From assembly GCA_965218945.1 (NCBI GenBank), contig OZ244718.1:186001-250000 (forward strand): a stretch of DNA of 64,000 nt, read 5' to 3'. The stretch comes from DAOUJW01 sp965218945. GTDB taxonomy: Bacteria > Chloroflexota > Dehalococcoidia > Lucifugimonadales > UBA2985. A program made the translations under genes and the position numbers. Below, piece after piece: positions 41,148-49,471 of the stretch (the first letter of the stretch is position 1; each line of letters opens with the position of its first letter). The notes beneath the pieces are model-generated. The model ran no database searches, had not been told where the DNA came from, and saw only the letters and a program-made list of their open reading frames with translations.

Positions 41148-42251
41148 ATGAATACCGATATTCAGAAGCGTCTCGATCTTCTGCTGAAAAACATTGAGGA
41201 GTTTAGCGCGCAGCAGGTCGGCTATCCGTGCAACCAGGACTTCGACTACTCGGAGCTGTTCCCGTTTCTCCAGTACAGCGCCAACAACGTCGGAGACCCC
41301 TTCCACGGCAGCAGCTTCCTTGTGAACACTCACGAGATCGAATACGAGGTGATCAACACCTTCGCGGACATGATGCACCTGGAGCGAAGGGAGGCCTGGG
41401 GCTACGTCACCTCCGGCGGCACCGAGGGCAATATGTACGGCCTTTACATGGGGCGGGAAATCTTCCCGGACGGCGTGGTGTACTTCTCCCAAGACACCCA
41501 CTACAGCGTGGTGAAGATCATGCGCCTGCTGAAGGCCCGCAACATCATGATCAAGAGCCAACCCAGCGGCGAAATAGACTATGACGACCTGTACGAGTCC
41601 ATCCGCATCAATCGAGACGCGCCGGTCATCTTCATGGCGAACATTGGCACAACTATGAAGGGCGCAGTGGACGACGTGAGCAGGGTGCGCGCAATCCTCA
41701 AAGACCTGGCGGTGACCAACTCCTACATCCACGCGGACGCCGCTCTGAGCGGCATGATACTGCCTTTCGTGGATGAGCCGCAGCCGTATGGGTTCGATGT
41801 CGGCTTCGACAGCGTGGCCATTAGCGGGCACAAGATGATAGGCTCACCGTTGCCCTGCGGCATCGCTCTCACCAAGCGCGAGTACGTTTCGCGCGTCGCA
41901 CGCTCCATCGAGTACGTCGGCGTCCTGGATACGACCCTGACAGGCTCCCGCAGCGCCATTGCGCCGCTCATGATCTGGTATGCCCTTGAGAAGCACGGGC
42001 TGGGTGGCTTCAAGCGGATTGTGAATGAGTGTCTGGACAAAGCCGAGTACGCGGTCACGCGCTTCAGGGACAGCGGCATACCCGCCTGGCGCAACAGGAA
42101 CTCCGTGACAGTAGTGCTTCCGAAACCGTCCCCGGAGGTCATCTTCAAATGGCAGCTAGCCCCCTACGAGGACATCGCTCATATGCTGACGATGCCTCAC
42201 GTGACCCGCGAGACCATAGACGCAGTCGTGGATGACTGCCTGAAGCAGTAG
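41148..42251 (+). CDS. PLP-dependent histidine decarboxylase-like enzyme
   Basis: A 367-residue group II-type PLP decarboxylase; ATG 41148 with TGGAGGGCTGAG before it. The N-terminus has VGYPCNQDFDYSELFPFLQYSANNVGDPF, the core YVTSGGTEGNMYGLYMGREIFP, the PLP region YIHADAALSGM, and the lysine in SGHKMIGSPLPCGIALTK. This is the histidine/serine decarboxylase subgroup; histidine decarboxylase is the most likely reaction but not proven. It shares a promoter/leader with ilvA and is followed 31 bases later by a tandem-ACT protein that may sense an amino acid. Confidence 0.85.
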   Translation: MNTDIQKRLDLLLKNIEEFSAQQVGYPCNQDFDYSELFPFLQYSANNVGDPFHGSSFLVNTHEIEYEVINTFADMMHLERREAWGYVTSGGTEGNMYGLYMGREIFPDGVVYFSQDTHYSVVKIMRLLKARNIMIKSQPSGEIDYDDLYESIRINRDAPVIFMANIGTTMKGAVDDVSRVRAILKDLAVTNSYIHADAALSGMILPFVDEPQPYGFDVGFDSVAISGHKMIGSPLPCGIALTKREYVSRVARSIEYVGVLDTTLTGSRSAIAPLMIWYALEKHGLGGFKRIVNECLDKAEYAVTRFRDSGIPAWRNRNSVTVVLPKPSPEVIFKWQLAPYEDIAHMLTMPHVTRETIDAVVDDCLKQ

Positions 42252-42282
42252 CGCCAAGAAAGAGATAGAGGAACAAACCCAT

Positions 42283-42675
42283 ATGTCCAGAATCATAGTC
42301 ATGGCAAAGAATGAGATAGGCGTAATCGCTGACATCAGCCGGGTACTGGCTGACAACGGCATCAACATAGAGACCATCAGCACTGAGGCCATCGACGACA
42401 AGGGCACAATAACTCTGACCGCCGACGACTACGACGGCGCGCTTCGCGCTCTGACCGACGCGGGGTTCAAGACGGTCACGGACGACTCGCTGTTGGTCAG
42501 CCTGAAGGACGAGCCGGGCGCGCTGGCGAAGGTTGCGGAGAAGCTCAAGCAGGGCGGCGTGAATATTCAGAGCCTGCACATAGTCGAGCGCCGCGGCGAC
42601 TACACTACAGTCGCAATTCTACCGGACGACCGCGCAAAGGCGGAGGGCCTGCTGGACAAAGAGTCCATAGTCTAG
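42283..42675 (+). CDS. tandem ACT-domain protein
   Basis: A 130-residue protein of two ACT domains: MSRIIVMAKNEIGVIADISRVLADNGINIETISTEAI and VSLKDEPGALAKVAEKLKQGGVNIQSLHIVERRGDYTTVAI. No catalytic domain. Stand-alone tandem ACT proteins usually bind amino acids and act as regulators or partner with enzymes. The gene is 31 bases from the decarboxylase gene, so it probably reports on its substrate or product. Confidence 0.85.
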   Translation: MSRIIVMAKNEIGVIADISRVLADNGINIETISTEAIDDKGTITLTADDYDGALRALTDAGFKTVTDDSLLVSLKDEPGALAKVAEKLKQGGVNIQSLHIVERRGDYTTVAILPDDRAKAEGLLDKESIV

Positions 42676-42734
42676 GTCTGCGTTGGGAGCCTGTGCTGTG
42701 CGCAGCCGACGCAAGCTTGTGCGAGCGCCAAGCG

Positions 42735-43151
42735 TCAGGAGAACGATACGCAGACGTCCTCCACAACCCGTAACACGGACTCCTGACCGAATCTCCGCTC
42801 GTACTCGTTCGACACCTCATCCGTCAGGCTCATCTTGTCGTTGCCCGTGGGCGCCAGTATTATGAGCAGCTTGGAGCGCTCCTTCAGGATCACCCCGTCG
42901 GAGCCGCGCCACTGCCCCTGAGCGTCGAGGACGGTCAGGCCGTCCGGGAACCGGGGCGTCACCGTATCCTCAAGGAAAGCGGCCCAGGCCGCGTCGTCAA
43001 CCACCTCACCGGACTGGTTGCTGCGACCCATGAAGAGCCTGTACTCCACGAATGAGTCAGTCCCTTCAGGACAGGCAGGCGTGTCAGTATTGGCGCAAGC
43101 GGCGGTTGCCACCAGGGCCAGCGCCAGGCAGGCCAGTATTGCAACCCGCAT
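42735..43151 (-). CDS. DUF3574 lipoprotein
   Basis: A 138-residue lipoprotein: signal peptide MRVAILACLALALVATAAC (lipidated Cys about 19). The domain matches DUF3574 (FVEYRLFMGRSNQSGEVVDDAAWAAFLEDTVTPRFPDGLTVLDAQGQWRGSDG, KERSKLLIILAPTGNDK). Function of the family is unknown. An ATG at 43151 has GAGAGTGGTCCG upstream, no strong ribosome site. Confidence 0.88.
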   Translation of the reverse strand: MRVAILACLALALVATAACANTDTPACPEGTDSFVEYRLFMGRSNQSGEVVDDAAWAAFLEDTVTPRFPDGLTVLDAQGQWRGSDGVILKERSKLLIILAPTGNDKMSLTDEVSNEYERRFGQESVLRVVEDVCVSFS

Positions 43152-43544
43152 CGGACCACTCTCCGGGCGTGTTCTACCTGCGGGTTTGCCTGCGTACCCG
43201 AGGGTCAGGCTGACGTACCGCAGTGGTCAGAGTATACAGAACAGCCGCGGGCTACGCACAGCCTTCTTGAGAGGTGTCGGATTATCCCGTAACCCTGCAG
43301 GACCAGGACAATCTGCACCGATGGCGTCGAGCGACCTTGGTGGCGGACGGTGGTCGCCATTGTGCTGTACCTGCAATCTCCTGAAGTCCGGCAAGCGTCG
43401 GGAGGGCGGAGAGCAGCCCCCTCGACGCTTGCCGACACGACGTCAAGTCCGACACAGGGGTGATGTCGCGCTCAGCTATCCCTTGCGGTGAGCTTTGAAC
43501 AACCTCGCTTTGGCGCGACCACCCCCGTCGTCACTCCCGTGCAG
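43152..43544. other. intergenic, with 12-bp perfect inverted repeat
   Basis: About 390 bases without a supported gene. It contains CGGCAAGCGTCG (43389-43400) and CGACGCTTGCCG (43423-43434), a perfect 12-bp stem with a 22-base loop. The stem could be a terminator or the remnant of a mobile repeat; no T-run follows. Confidence 0.5.
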
Positions 43545-43741
43545 AGAGACCTTTGCGTAACTCGTCGTGGTATATCAGCAGAGGCGCTCTTGCTGTCATT
43601 CTGAACGGAGCGGAGCGAAGTGAAGAATCCAAAGCCTTTGCTCGCAAAGCTACGTTGTCTTGGGATGAAACCCTTTGGATTCTTCGCTGCACTCAGAATG
43701 ACATTCAACCGGGCTGTCGCGCTGGTTACGCAAAGGTCTCT
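43545..43741. repeat. MITE-like element, copy A (197 bp)
   Basis: AGAGACCTTTGCGTAAC at one end and GGTTACGCAAAGGTCTCT at the other are inverted repeats. Inside, TGTCATTCTGAACGGAGCGG...GAAGAATCC pairs with GGATTCTTCGCTGCACTCAGAATGACA, so the whole unit is a large palindrome. It has no coding capacity. A near-identical copy B follows 46 bases later. Confidence 0.85.
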
Positions 43742-43786
43742 GCAGACGGGAGTCCACCCCAACCCCGCCTGGATTCCCGCTCGGAG

Positions 43787-43983
43787 GGAGACCTTTGCGT
43801 AACTCGTCGTGGTATATCAGCAGAGGCGCTCTTGCTGTCATTCTGAACGGAGCGGAGCGAAGTGAAGAATCCAAAGCCTTTGCTCGCAAAACTGCGCTGT
43901 CTTGGGATGAAACCCTTTGGATTCTTCGCTGCACTCAGAATGACATTCAACCGGGCTGCCGCGCTGGTTACGCAAAGGTCTCC
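43787..43983. repeat. MITE-like element, copy B (197 bp)
   Basis: Same length, ends and internal palindrome as copy A with a few base changes. Its right terminus supplies the stop codon (GCG TAA) of the IS3 orfA/Pro-Thr chimera on the minus strand. Confidence 0.85.
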
Positions 43984-44216
43984 GTCTGCGTGAGTGTCGC
44001 TGCCGGTTCCGGAATTGGCGTAGGCGTCGGGGTAGGCGTTGCGGTCGAGACTGCGGTGGGCGTGGGGGTGGGTGTCGGAGTCGATGTCGATGGCGGCGTT
44101 TGGAAGGCGGCTTCGCTCACCCCATGCCTGCGACATCGCTCCAATGTCCTGGCCCCTGCCTCTGCCTCGTTCAGGACAGCTATGATATACTCCTCTGTGT
44201 AGCTCTTCCGCGCCAT
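43968..44216 (-). pseudogene. IS3-type transposase OrfA fragment joined to a Pro-Thr tail
   Basis: ATG at 44216 follows AAGGAGGG. The first about 39 residues (MARKSYTEEYIIAVLNEAEAG, RTLERCRRHGVSEAAFQ) are the N-terminal helix-turn-helix of IS3-family OrfA. Then, instead of the rest of OrfA, the frame runs through TPPSTSTPTPTPTPT... and PIPEPAATLTQTE to FA and a stop within MITE copy B. The Pro-Thr part is like lipoprotein linkers of this genome. It is a composite scar from several insertions, not a functional transposase. Confidence 0.7.
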
Positions 44217-44522
44217 GAGCCCTCCTTACAATGTCCTGTTTTACCCGGAGGACTCTCCTTGCCACTGCTACTGCTTTTGGGGGTAAGGTCAATCCCGGCC
44301 CAGGAGCCGGCCTCAATCAAGGCAAAACCCACTTCATAGAAAGCCCAATGTTCATTGGTATACCGGTGTCTCCCTGGATGATTTACCACTCTATGGGCAA
44401 ACGGACACAGAAAAGGCACGGCTTTTGGCAGTGTGGGCACAAGAATGACACACGACCTGCGTAGAATACTAGATTGGGCTGACACGATAAAACGAACAGA
44501 TGGAAGGTAGGTGACCCACCCA

Positions 44523-47500
44523 ATGAGACGCGATAAAAAAGAGGTAAGATCAGGGCAAGAAGCGGGTTTCTCCGCTGAGCCTACGCGTATAGATATGCAA
44601 TCCTCCTCCACACGCAGTTTAGATGAAACGGCGCGGCAAACATCGGCAGGGCGTCGTATTGTGGGGGTCTTAGCGAGCGGTCTTGGCCGCAGGTCTTCCA
44701 GTCATTACTCCCCTACAGACAGCCCAAATTCCCCCTCCCTCCTGGTAAGGAGACACTTTGCTTTCCCTATCCTCGCGGTGCTTGCAGTCGCGGCCCTTGG
44801 CCTCTGGCTGTTGCTGCCCGGCGGGGCTCTCCGTGCCCAGGACGCCGCCATTGAGTATCCCGAGAACGGCGATGAGGTGGTGGCGACGTTCACAGCCACC
44901 GACCCGGAGGGTCGGACCATCTACTGGTCGCTACTGCCGGCGAATATGGCCGCAGACTTGAACAACGATGGTGATACTGACGACACTGGTGAGGAATCTG
45001 GAGATAATCCCTCCGCCGACGCGGCAGACTTCAGCATCAGCGAGGACGGAGTGTTGACCTTCAACATTCCGCCTGACCATGAAAACGCGGACGACGACGG
45101 AACAGACAACGAGTACGACATAGTATTGGTGGCGTCCGACGACGCGCCTGGCGCAGGGACTGACGATGACCCAATCAACATGGGATACAAGAAAGTGGTT
45201 GTCGAGGTCACCGATATGGACGAGCCGGGCGTTGTGGCCCTGTCGTCGTTGCAGCCCCAGATTGGGGTCACTCTGACCGCCACGCTGATGGATGACGACG
45301 CGACCGATGCCCAAATCGCCGCCGCCGAGTGGAAGTGGGAGAAATCCCAGGACATGTCCTCTTGGGCGCCGATAGACGGCGCCGGGGTAGCGAACACCCA
45401 TGAAGTGGGGAGTACGGCTGACGACTATTACCTGCGGGTGACGGCGACCTACACCGACAGCCACGGCTTGAAGAAGCCCGCGGAGGCGGTGTCGGCTAAC
45501 AAAGTGCGGATGGCGCCTACGACCACGGACGCGGATGCCGCCTTCCCCGACGCCACTGACGCCAACGATAGGAGCGTTGACGAAAACTCGCCTGCTGGGA
45601 CGAATGTGGGCAAGCCGGTGGAGGCCAGCGACACCGTTGACGACGTGTTGACCTACAGTCTGACCGGGGCGAATACGGGCGGTTTCGAGATAGACCCTCG
45701 GACTGGCCAGATCACGGTGGGTCCCAGGACCGTGCTGGACGCAGACGAGACCGTGCTGGACGCAGACGAGGCGGATACGGATGAGTACAACGTCATGGTG
45801 ACGGTCACTGAGGCGGGTAAGTCTGAGAATGACAGTAGCCCCCGTACACAGATGCAGGCAGTGACCATTACGGTCAAGAACTTGAACGAAGCCCCAATGG
45901 TGATCGGAGGAGTCACGAGGGTAAGCCACGAAGAGAATATTGTCATAGCCACCGCGGTCAGCACCTACACGGCGACGGACGCTGAGATCAGTGGTGATAC
46001 CTGTGTCATGGCCAGTTGTACCTGGTCGGTAAGCGGCACAGACGCCGGGGACTTCGAGATCGGTAATGGAGATGGCATCACCGCCTTTGGGGAACTAACC
46101 TTCAAGAAAGTCCCCAACTACGAGATGCCGGCGGACGCTAACAGGGACAACGTGTACATGGTGACGGTGGTAGTCACCGACGTGGGCGTCGACGAGAAGA
46201 ACAAGATGACCGCTACGCGGGACGTGGTGATCACGGTCAAAAACGTGGAGGAGGATGGGACGGTAACCCTGACAGCGCAGCAGCCGAAGATCGGTGTCGA
46301 GCTGACGGCCAGTGTCACCGACATTGACGGCGATGTGACCAATGTGACGTGGACGTGGGAGCGGGACGACAACGATACGGACGCTGACCCCAATGCTGGC
46401 GACGAAGAGGTCATCAAGGGCGCCACGTCGGCCACCTACACCCCGACCGACGACGACATGGGCCAGTACCTGAGGGCGATAGCGTCGTACACGGACGGAA
46501 AGGGCAAGGACACGTCCATGGCAACGTCGGCGAACGTGGTGGTAGTGAGGACGGACAACCCGCCGAAGTTCCCTACGACCGAGGACGGCAAGAGGTCGAT
46601 TCTCGAGAACTCGGCTGCGGAGATCAACGTGGGCACTTCCGTTCAAGCCGAGGACGCGGAAACGACCCAGTTATTGACCTACAGTCTGAGCGGGCCCGAT
46701 ATGGACTCGTTCACCATCACAAGTGACATGTCCGAGGCCAACCGGGGTGGTCAGATCAGTGTGGCCTCCGGGACCAAGCTGGACTACGAGACCAAGTCGA
46801 CCTACAGAGTGACGGTCACGGCGACCGACCCGGGCGACCTCAGCGCCTCCATCGACGTGACCATTACGGTCGACGGCGTGGACGAAGCGCCGGAGGTGAC
46901 CGGAGACGCCAAGAAGGACTACGCCGAGAACGGCATAGGCATGGTGGCAAGGTACACGGCGGTGGACCCTGAGGATCGGACGATCTACTGGTCGCTGCTG
47001 AGCACGCTTCCCTCTCCCGTTCCTATGGTCGAGGGCGCTCTTCTGAGTAACAACGACTTTGAGGACAATGGCGACTTCTCCATCAGCGCCGACGGGGTGT
47101 TGACCTTCAACATCCTGCCCGACTACGAGACGCTAATGGGCGGCGGGCCGAGCGACGACTCCAACACCTACAAGGTGGTTGTGGTGGCTTCCGACGACGC
47201 GCCTGGCGCAGGGACTGACGATGACCCAATCAACATGGGATACAAGAGGGTAGTTGTCGATGTCACCGACGTGGACGAGCCGGGCATGGTGACCCTGTCA
47301 TCGTTGCAGCCCCAGATTAGCGTCGAGCTGACGGCCACCCTCACCGACGCTGAAGCGAGCGATGCGGAAGTCAACGGAGCCGAGTGGAAGTGGGAGAAGT
47401 CCCGGAGCAGGTCCTCGGGTTGGACGGCAATCGACGGCGCCGGGACTGAAAACATGTATACACCAGGGGAGGCCACTACCGGCTACTACCTGCGGGCGAT

Positions 47501-49424
47501 GGCTACCTACGATGACACCGATGATAACGAGAGGACCCCGCAGGCGGTGTCGGTCAACAAGGTGCGGGAGGCACCAGCGACTACGGACGAAGAGGCCGCC
47601 TTCCCCGACGCCACTGACGCCAACGATAGGAGCGTTGACGAAAACTCGCCTGCTGGGACGAATGTGGGCAAGCCGGTGGAGGCCAGCGACACCGTTGACG
47701 ACGTGTTGACCTACAGTCTGACCGGGGCGAATACGGGCGGTTTCGAGATAGACCCTCGGACTGGCCAGATCACGGTGGGTCCCAGGACCGTGCTGGACGC
47801 AGACGAGGCGGATACGGATGAGTACACCGTCACGGTGACGGTCACTGAGGCGTCCGGCGACACAACAGCTACAAGTCCGGCAGTGACCATCACGGTCAAG
47901 AACTTGAACGAAGCCCCAATGGTGACCGGAGGCGTCACCATGTTGAAGAGTGCGGAGAGCGACAGCGCGACCGCGCTTGCGGGTGCGACTTACACTGCGT
48001 TGGACCCTGAATCCTCAGAAACTAACGACGTATGCACCGACACCAGCCGCGATAGCACGTGTACTTGGTCGCTGGAGGGAGCCGATTCCGGCAAGTTCAG
48101 CATCTCCGATGCTGGCGTACTCGCCTTCAGGAAGGCGCCCAACTACGAGAAGCCCACTGACGCGGGCATGAACAACGTGTACAACGTAACGGTAGTGGTC
48201 ACAGACTCCGGCGTAAACAGCAAGAACAAGATGACCGCCATGCGGGAAGTGACCATCATGGTGACCAACGTAGAGGAGGCCGGGACGGTAACCCTGACAG
48301 CACAGCAGCCGAAGGTTGGGGTGGAGATTGAGGCCATGGTCACCGACCTTGACGGCGATGTGACCAATGTCACCTGGGAGTGGGAGCGGGACGATGATAG
48401 GGACAACCAAGAGACCAATGGCGGCATGGAGGAGGTCATCAAGGACGCCACGTCTGCGACCTATACCCCGACCAACGATGACATCAGTGACGCTGGTTTC
48501 TACCTGAGGGCGATAGCGTCGTACACGGACGGCAAGGGCAAAGACACGTCCATGGAGACGACGGCTGCCATCGTGGTAGTGAGGACGGACAACCCGCCGA
48601 AGTTCCCCACGACCGAGGACGGCAAGAGGTCCATTGAAGAGGGCATGACTAGCGACGTGGGCGACCCCGTTACGGCCATGGACGACGACGAAAACCAAGT
48701 ATTGACCTACAGTCTGAGCGGGGCCGATATGGCCTCGTTCACCATCGCACAAACGGATGATGAGACCACCAATGATGTGGATGAAGAGGGTCTTATCAGT
48801 GTGGCCTCCGGGACCAAGCTGGACTACGAGACCAAGAAGACCTACATGGTGACGGTCACGGCCACGGACCCGGACGGCCTCAGCGCCTCCATTGACGTGA
48901 CCATTACGGTCACCGACGTGAATGAAGCGCCGGAGATTATCGTGGGCGGCTTGGCGATAACGGGGCCTGCCAGCGCGAGCTACGCCGAGGACAGGAGCGA
49001 CCCGGTGGGGACGTACGATTTGGCCGGGCCCGACTCGGACTCCGGAAGGTGGACGACGCTGGGCGGAGCCGACGCCAGTGACTTCAGAATCAGCACCGGC
49101 GGGGCGCTTACGTTCGCGAGGACGCCCGACTTTGAGAACCCGGCGGATGCGGACGAGAACAACGTGTACATGGTCACGTTGAATGCGACGGACAGCGAGG
49201 GCAACACAGACACGCACAACGTCGTGGTGAGGGTCACCGACATAGACGATACGCCCACCATCGGTGGCACCCTGCTCGAGACGTATGACGCGGACGACAG
49301 CGGGAAGATTGAGAGAGTTGAGGTCTTGGACGCCATTGACGACTTCTTTGACCCCACCAACAACATTACCCGGGAAGAGGTACTCGACGTCATTGACCTC
49401 TTCTTCGCAGGTCTTGGTAGCTGA
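44523..49424 (+). CDS. giant surface protein with cadherin-like and Ig-like repeats, dockerin-like end
   Basis: A 1633-residue protein (ATG 44523 after AGGTGA; a GTG four codons earlier is possible). A basic N-tail, then one membrane segment about residues 77-97 (FAFPILAVLAVAALGLWLLLP), and a long acidic extracellular region. Cadherin-like units open with SVDENSPAGTNVG or YAENGIGMV and end with ADVDENNVYMVT-type strands; alternating Ig-like units begin VTLSSLQPQIGVTLTATL or VTLTAQQPKIGVEL and carry WKWEKS or WTWERD. The C-terminus YDADDSGKIERVEVLDAIDDFF...REEVLDVIDLFF is an EF-hand/dockerin-like pair. A perfect 213-bp duplication (45537-45749 and 47595-47807) shows recent repeat exchange. It is probably a calcium-dependent adhesin. 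Confidence 0.82.
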   Translation: MRRDKKEVRSGQEAGFSAEPTRIDMQSSSTRSLDETARQTSAGRRIVGVLASGLGRRSSSHYSPTDSPNSPSLLVRRHFAFPILAVLAVAALGLWLLLPGGALRAQDAAIEYPENGDEVVATFTATDPEGRTIYWSLLPANMAADLNNDGDTDDTGEESGDNPSADAADFSISEDGVLTFNIPPDHENADDDGTDNEYDIVLVASDDAPGAGTDDDPINMGYKKVVVEVTDMDEPGVVALSSLQPQIGVTLTATLMDDDATDAQIAAAEWKWEKSQDMSSWAPIDGAGVANTHEVGSTADDYYLRVTATYTDSHGLKKPAEAVSANKVRMAPTTTDADAAFPDATDANDRSVDENSPAGTNVGKPVEASDTVDDVLTYSLTGANTGGFEIDPRTGQITVGPRTVLDADETVLDADEADTDEYNVMVTVTEAGKSENDSSPRTQMQAVTITVKNLNEAPMVIGGVTRVSHEENIVIATAVSTYTATDAEISGDTCVMASCTWSVSGTDAGDFEIGNGDGITAFGELTFKKVPNYEMPADANRDNVYMVTVVVTDVGVDEKNKMTATRDVVITVKNVEEDGTVTLTAQQPKIGVELTASVTDIDGDVTNVTWTWERDDNDTDADPNAGDEEVIKGATSATYTPTDDDMGQYLRAIASYTDGKGKDTSMATSANVVVVRTDNPPKFPTTEDGKRSILENSAAEINVGTSVQAEDAETTQLLTYSLSGPDMDSFTITSDMSEANRGGQISVASGTKLDYETKSTYRVTVTATDPGDLSASIDVTITVDGVDEAPEVTGDAKKDYAENGIGMVARYTAVDPEDRTIYWSLLSTLPSPVPMVEGALLSNNDFEDNGDFSISADGVLTFNILPDYETLMGGGPSDDSNTYKVVVVASDDAPGAGTDDDPINMGYKRVVVDVTDVDEPGMVTLSSLQPQISVELTATLTDAEASDAEVNGAEWKWEKSRSRSSGWTAIDGAGTENMYTPGEATTGYYLRAMATYDDTDDNERTPQAVSVNKVREAPATTDEEAAFPDATDANDRSVDENSPAGTNVGKPVEASDTVDDVLTYSLTGANTGGFEIDPRTGQITVGPRTVLDADEADTDEYTVTVTVTEASGDTTATSPAVTITVKNLNEAPMVTGGVTMLKSAESDSATALAGATYTALDPESSETNDVCTDTSRDSTCTWSLEGADSGKFSISDAGVLAFRKAPNYEKPTDAGMNNVYNVTVVVTDSGVNSKNKMTAMREVTIMVTNVEEAGTVTLTAQQPKVGVEIEAMVTDLDGDVTNVTWEWERDDDRDNQETNGGMEEVIKDATSATYTPTNDDISDAGFYLRAIASYTDGKGKDTSMETTAAIVVVRTDNPPKFPTTEDGKRSIEEGMTSDVGDPVTAMDDDENQVLTYSLSGADMASFTIAQTDDETTNDVDEEGLISVASGTKLDYETKKTYMVTVTATDPDGLSASIDVTITVTDVNEAPEIIVGGLAITGPASASYAEDRSDPVGTYDLAGPDSDSGRWTTLGGADASDFRISTGGALTFARTPDFENPADADENNVYMVTLNATDSEGNTDTHNVVVRVTDIDDTPTIGGTLLETYDADDSGKIERVEVLDAIDDFFDPTNNITREEVLDVIDLFFAGLGS
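45537..45749 (+). repeat. exact 213-bp direct repeat, first copy, in the giant adhesin
   Basis: Identical base for base to 47595-47807, as read by eye. It encodes a cadherin-like unit. The first copy is followed by a 21-bp tandem duplication (ACCGTGCTGGACGCAGACGAG, 45750-45770) absent from the second. Confidence 0.85.
47595..47807 (+). repeat. exact 213-bp direct repeat, second copy
   Basis: See 45537-45749. Perfect identity over two kb apart in one gene suggests recent duplication or gene conversion. Confidence 0.85.
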
Positions 49425-49471
49425 CCGCCCAAGAATTGAAGTGGTGGAAAGCATAGATTAGGAGGAGCAAG

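Noticed and set aside
44217..44510. A minus-strand CPHCQKPC-type cysteine cluster
   Set aside because: The frame stops soon after and is not part of a recognised transposase or ribbon protein; treated as chance within degenerate DNA.
48015..49454. Long minus-strand frame across the giant adhesin
   Set aside because: It is a GC-rich antisense shadow; composition is His/Arg-rich without motifs and the plus strand has clear cadherin repeats.
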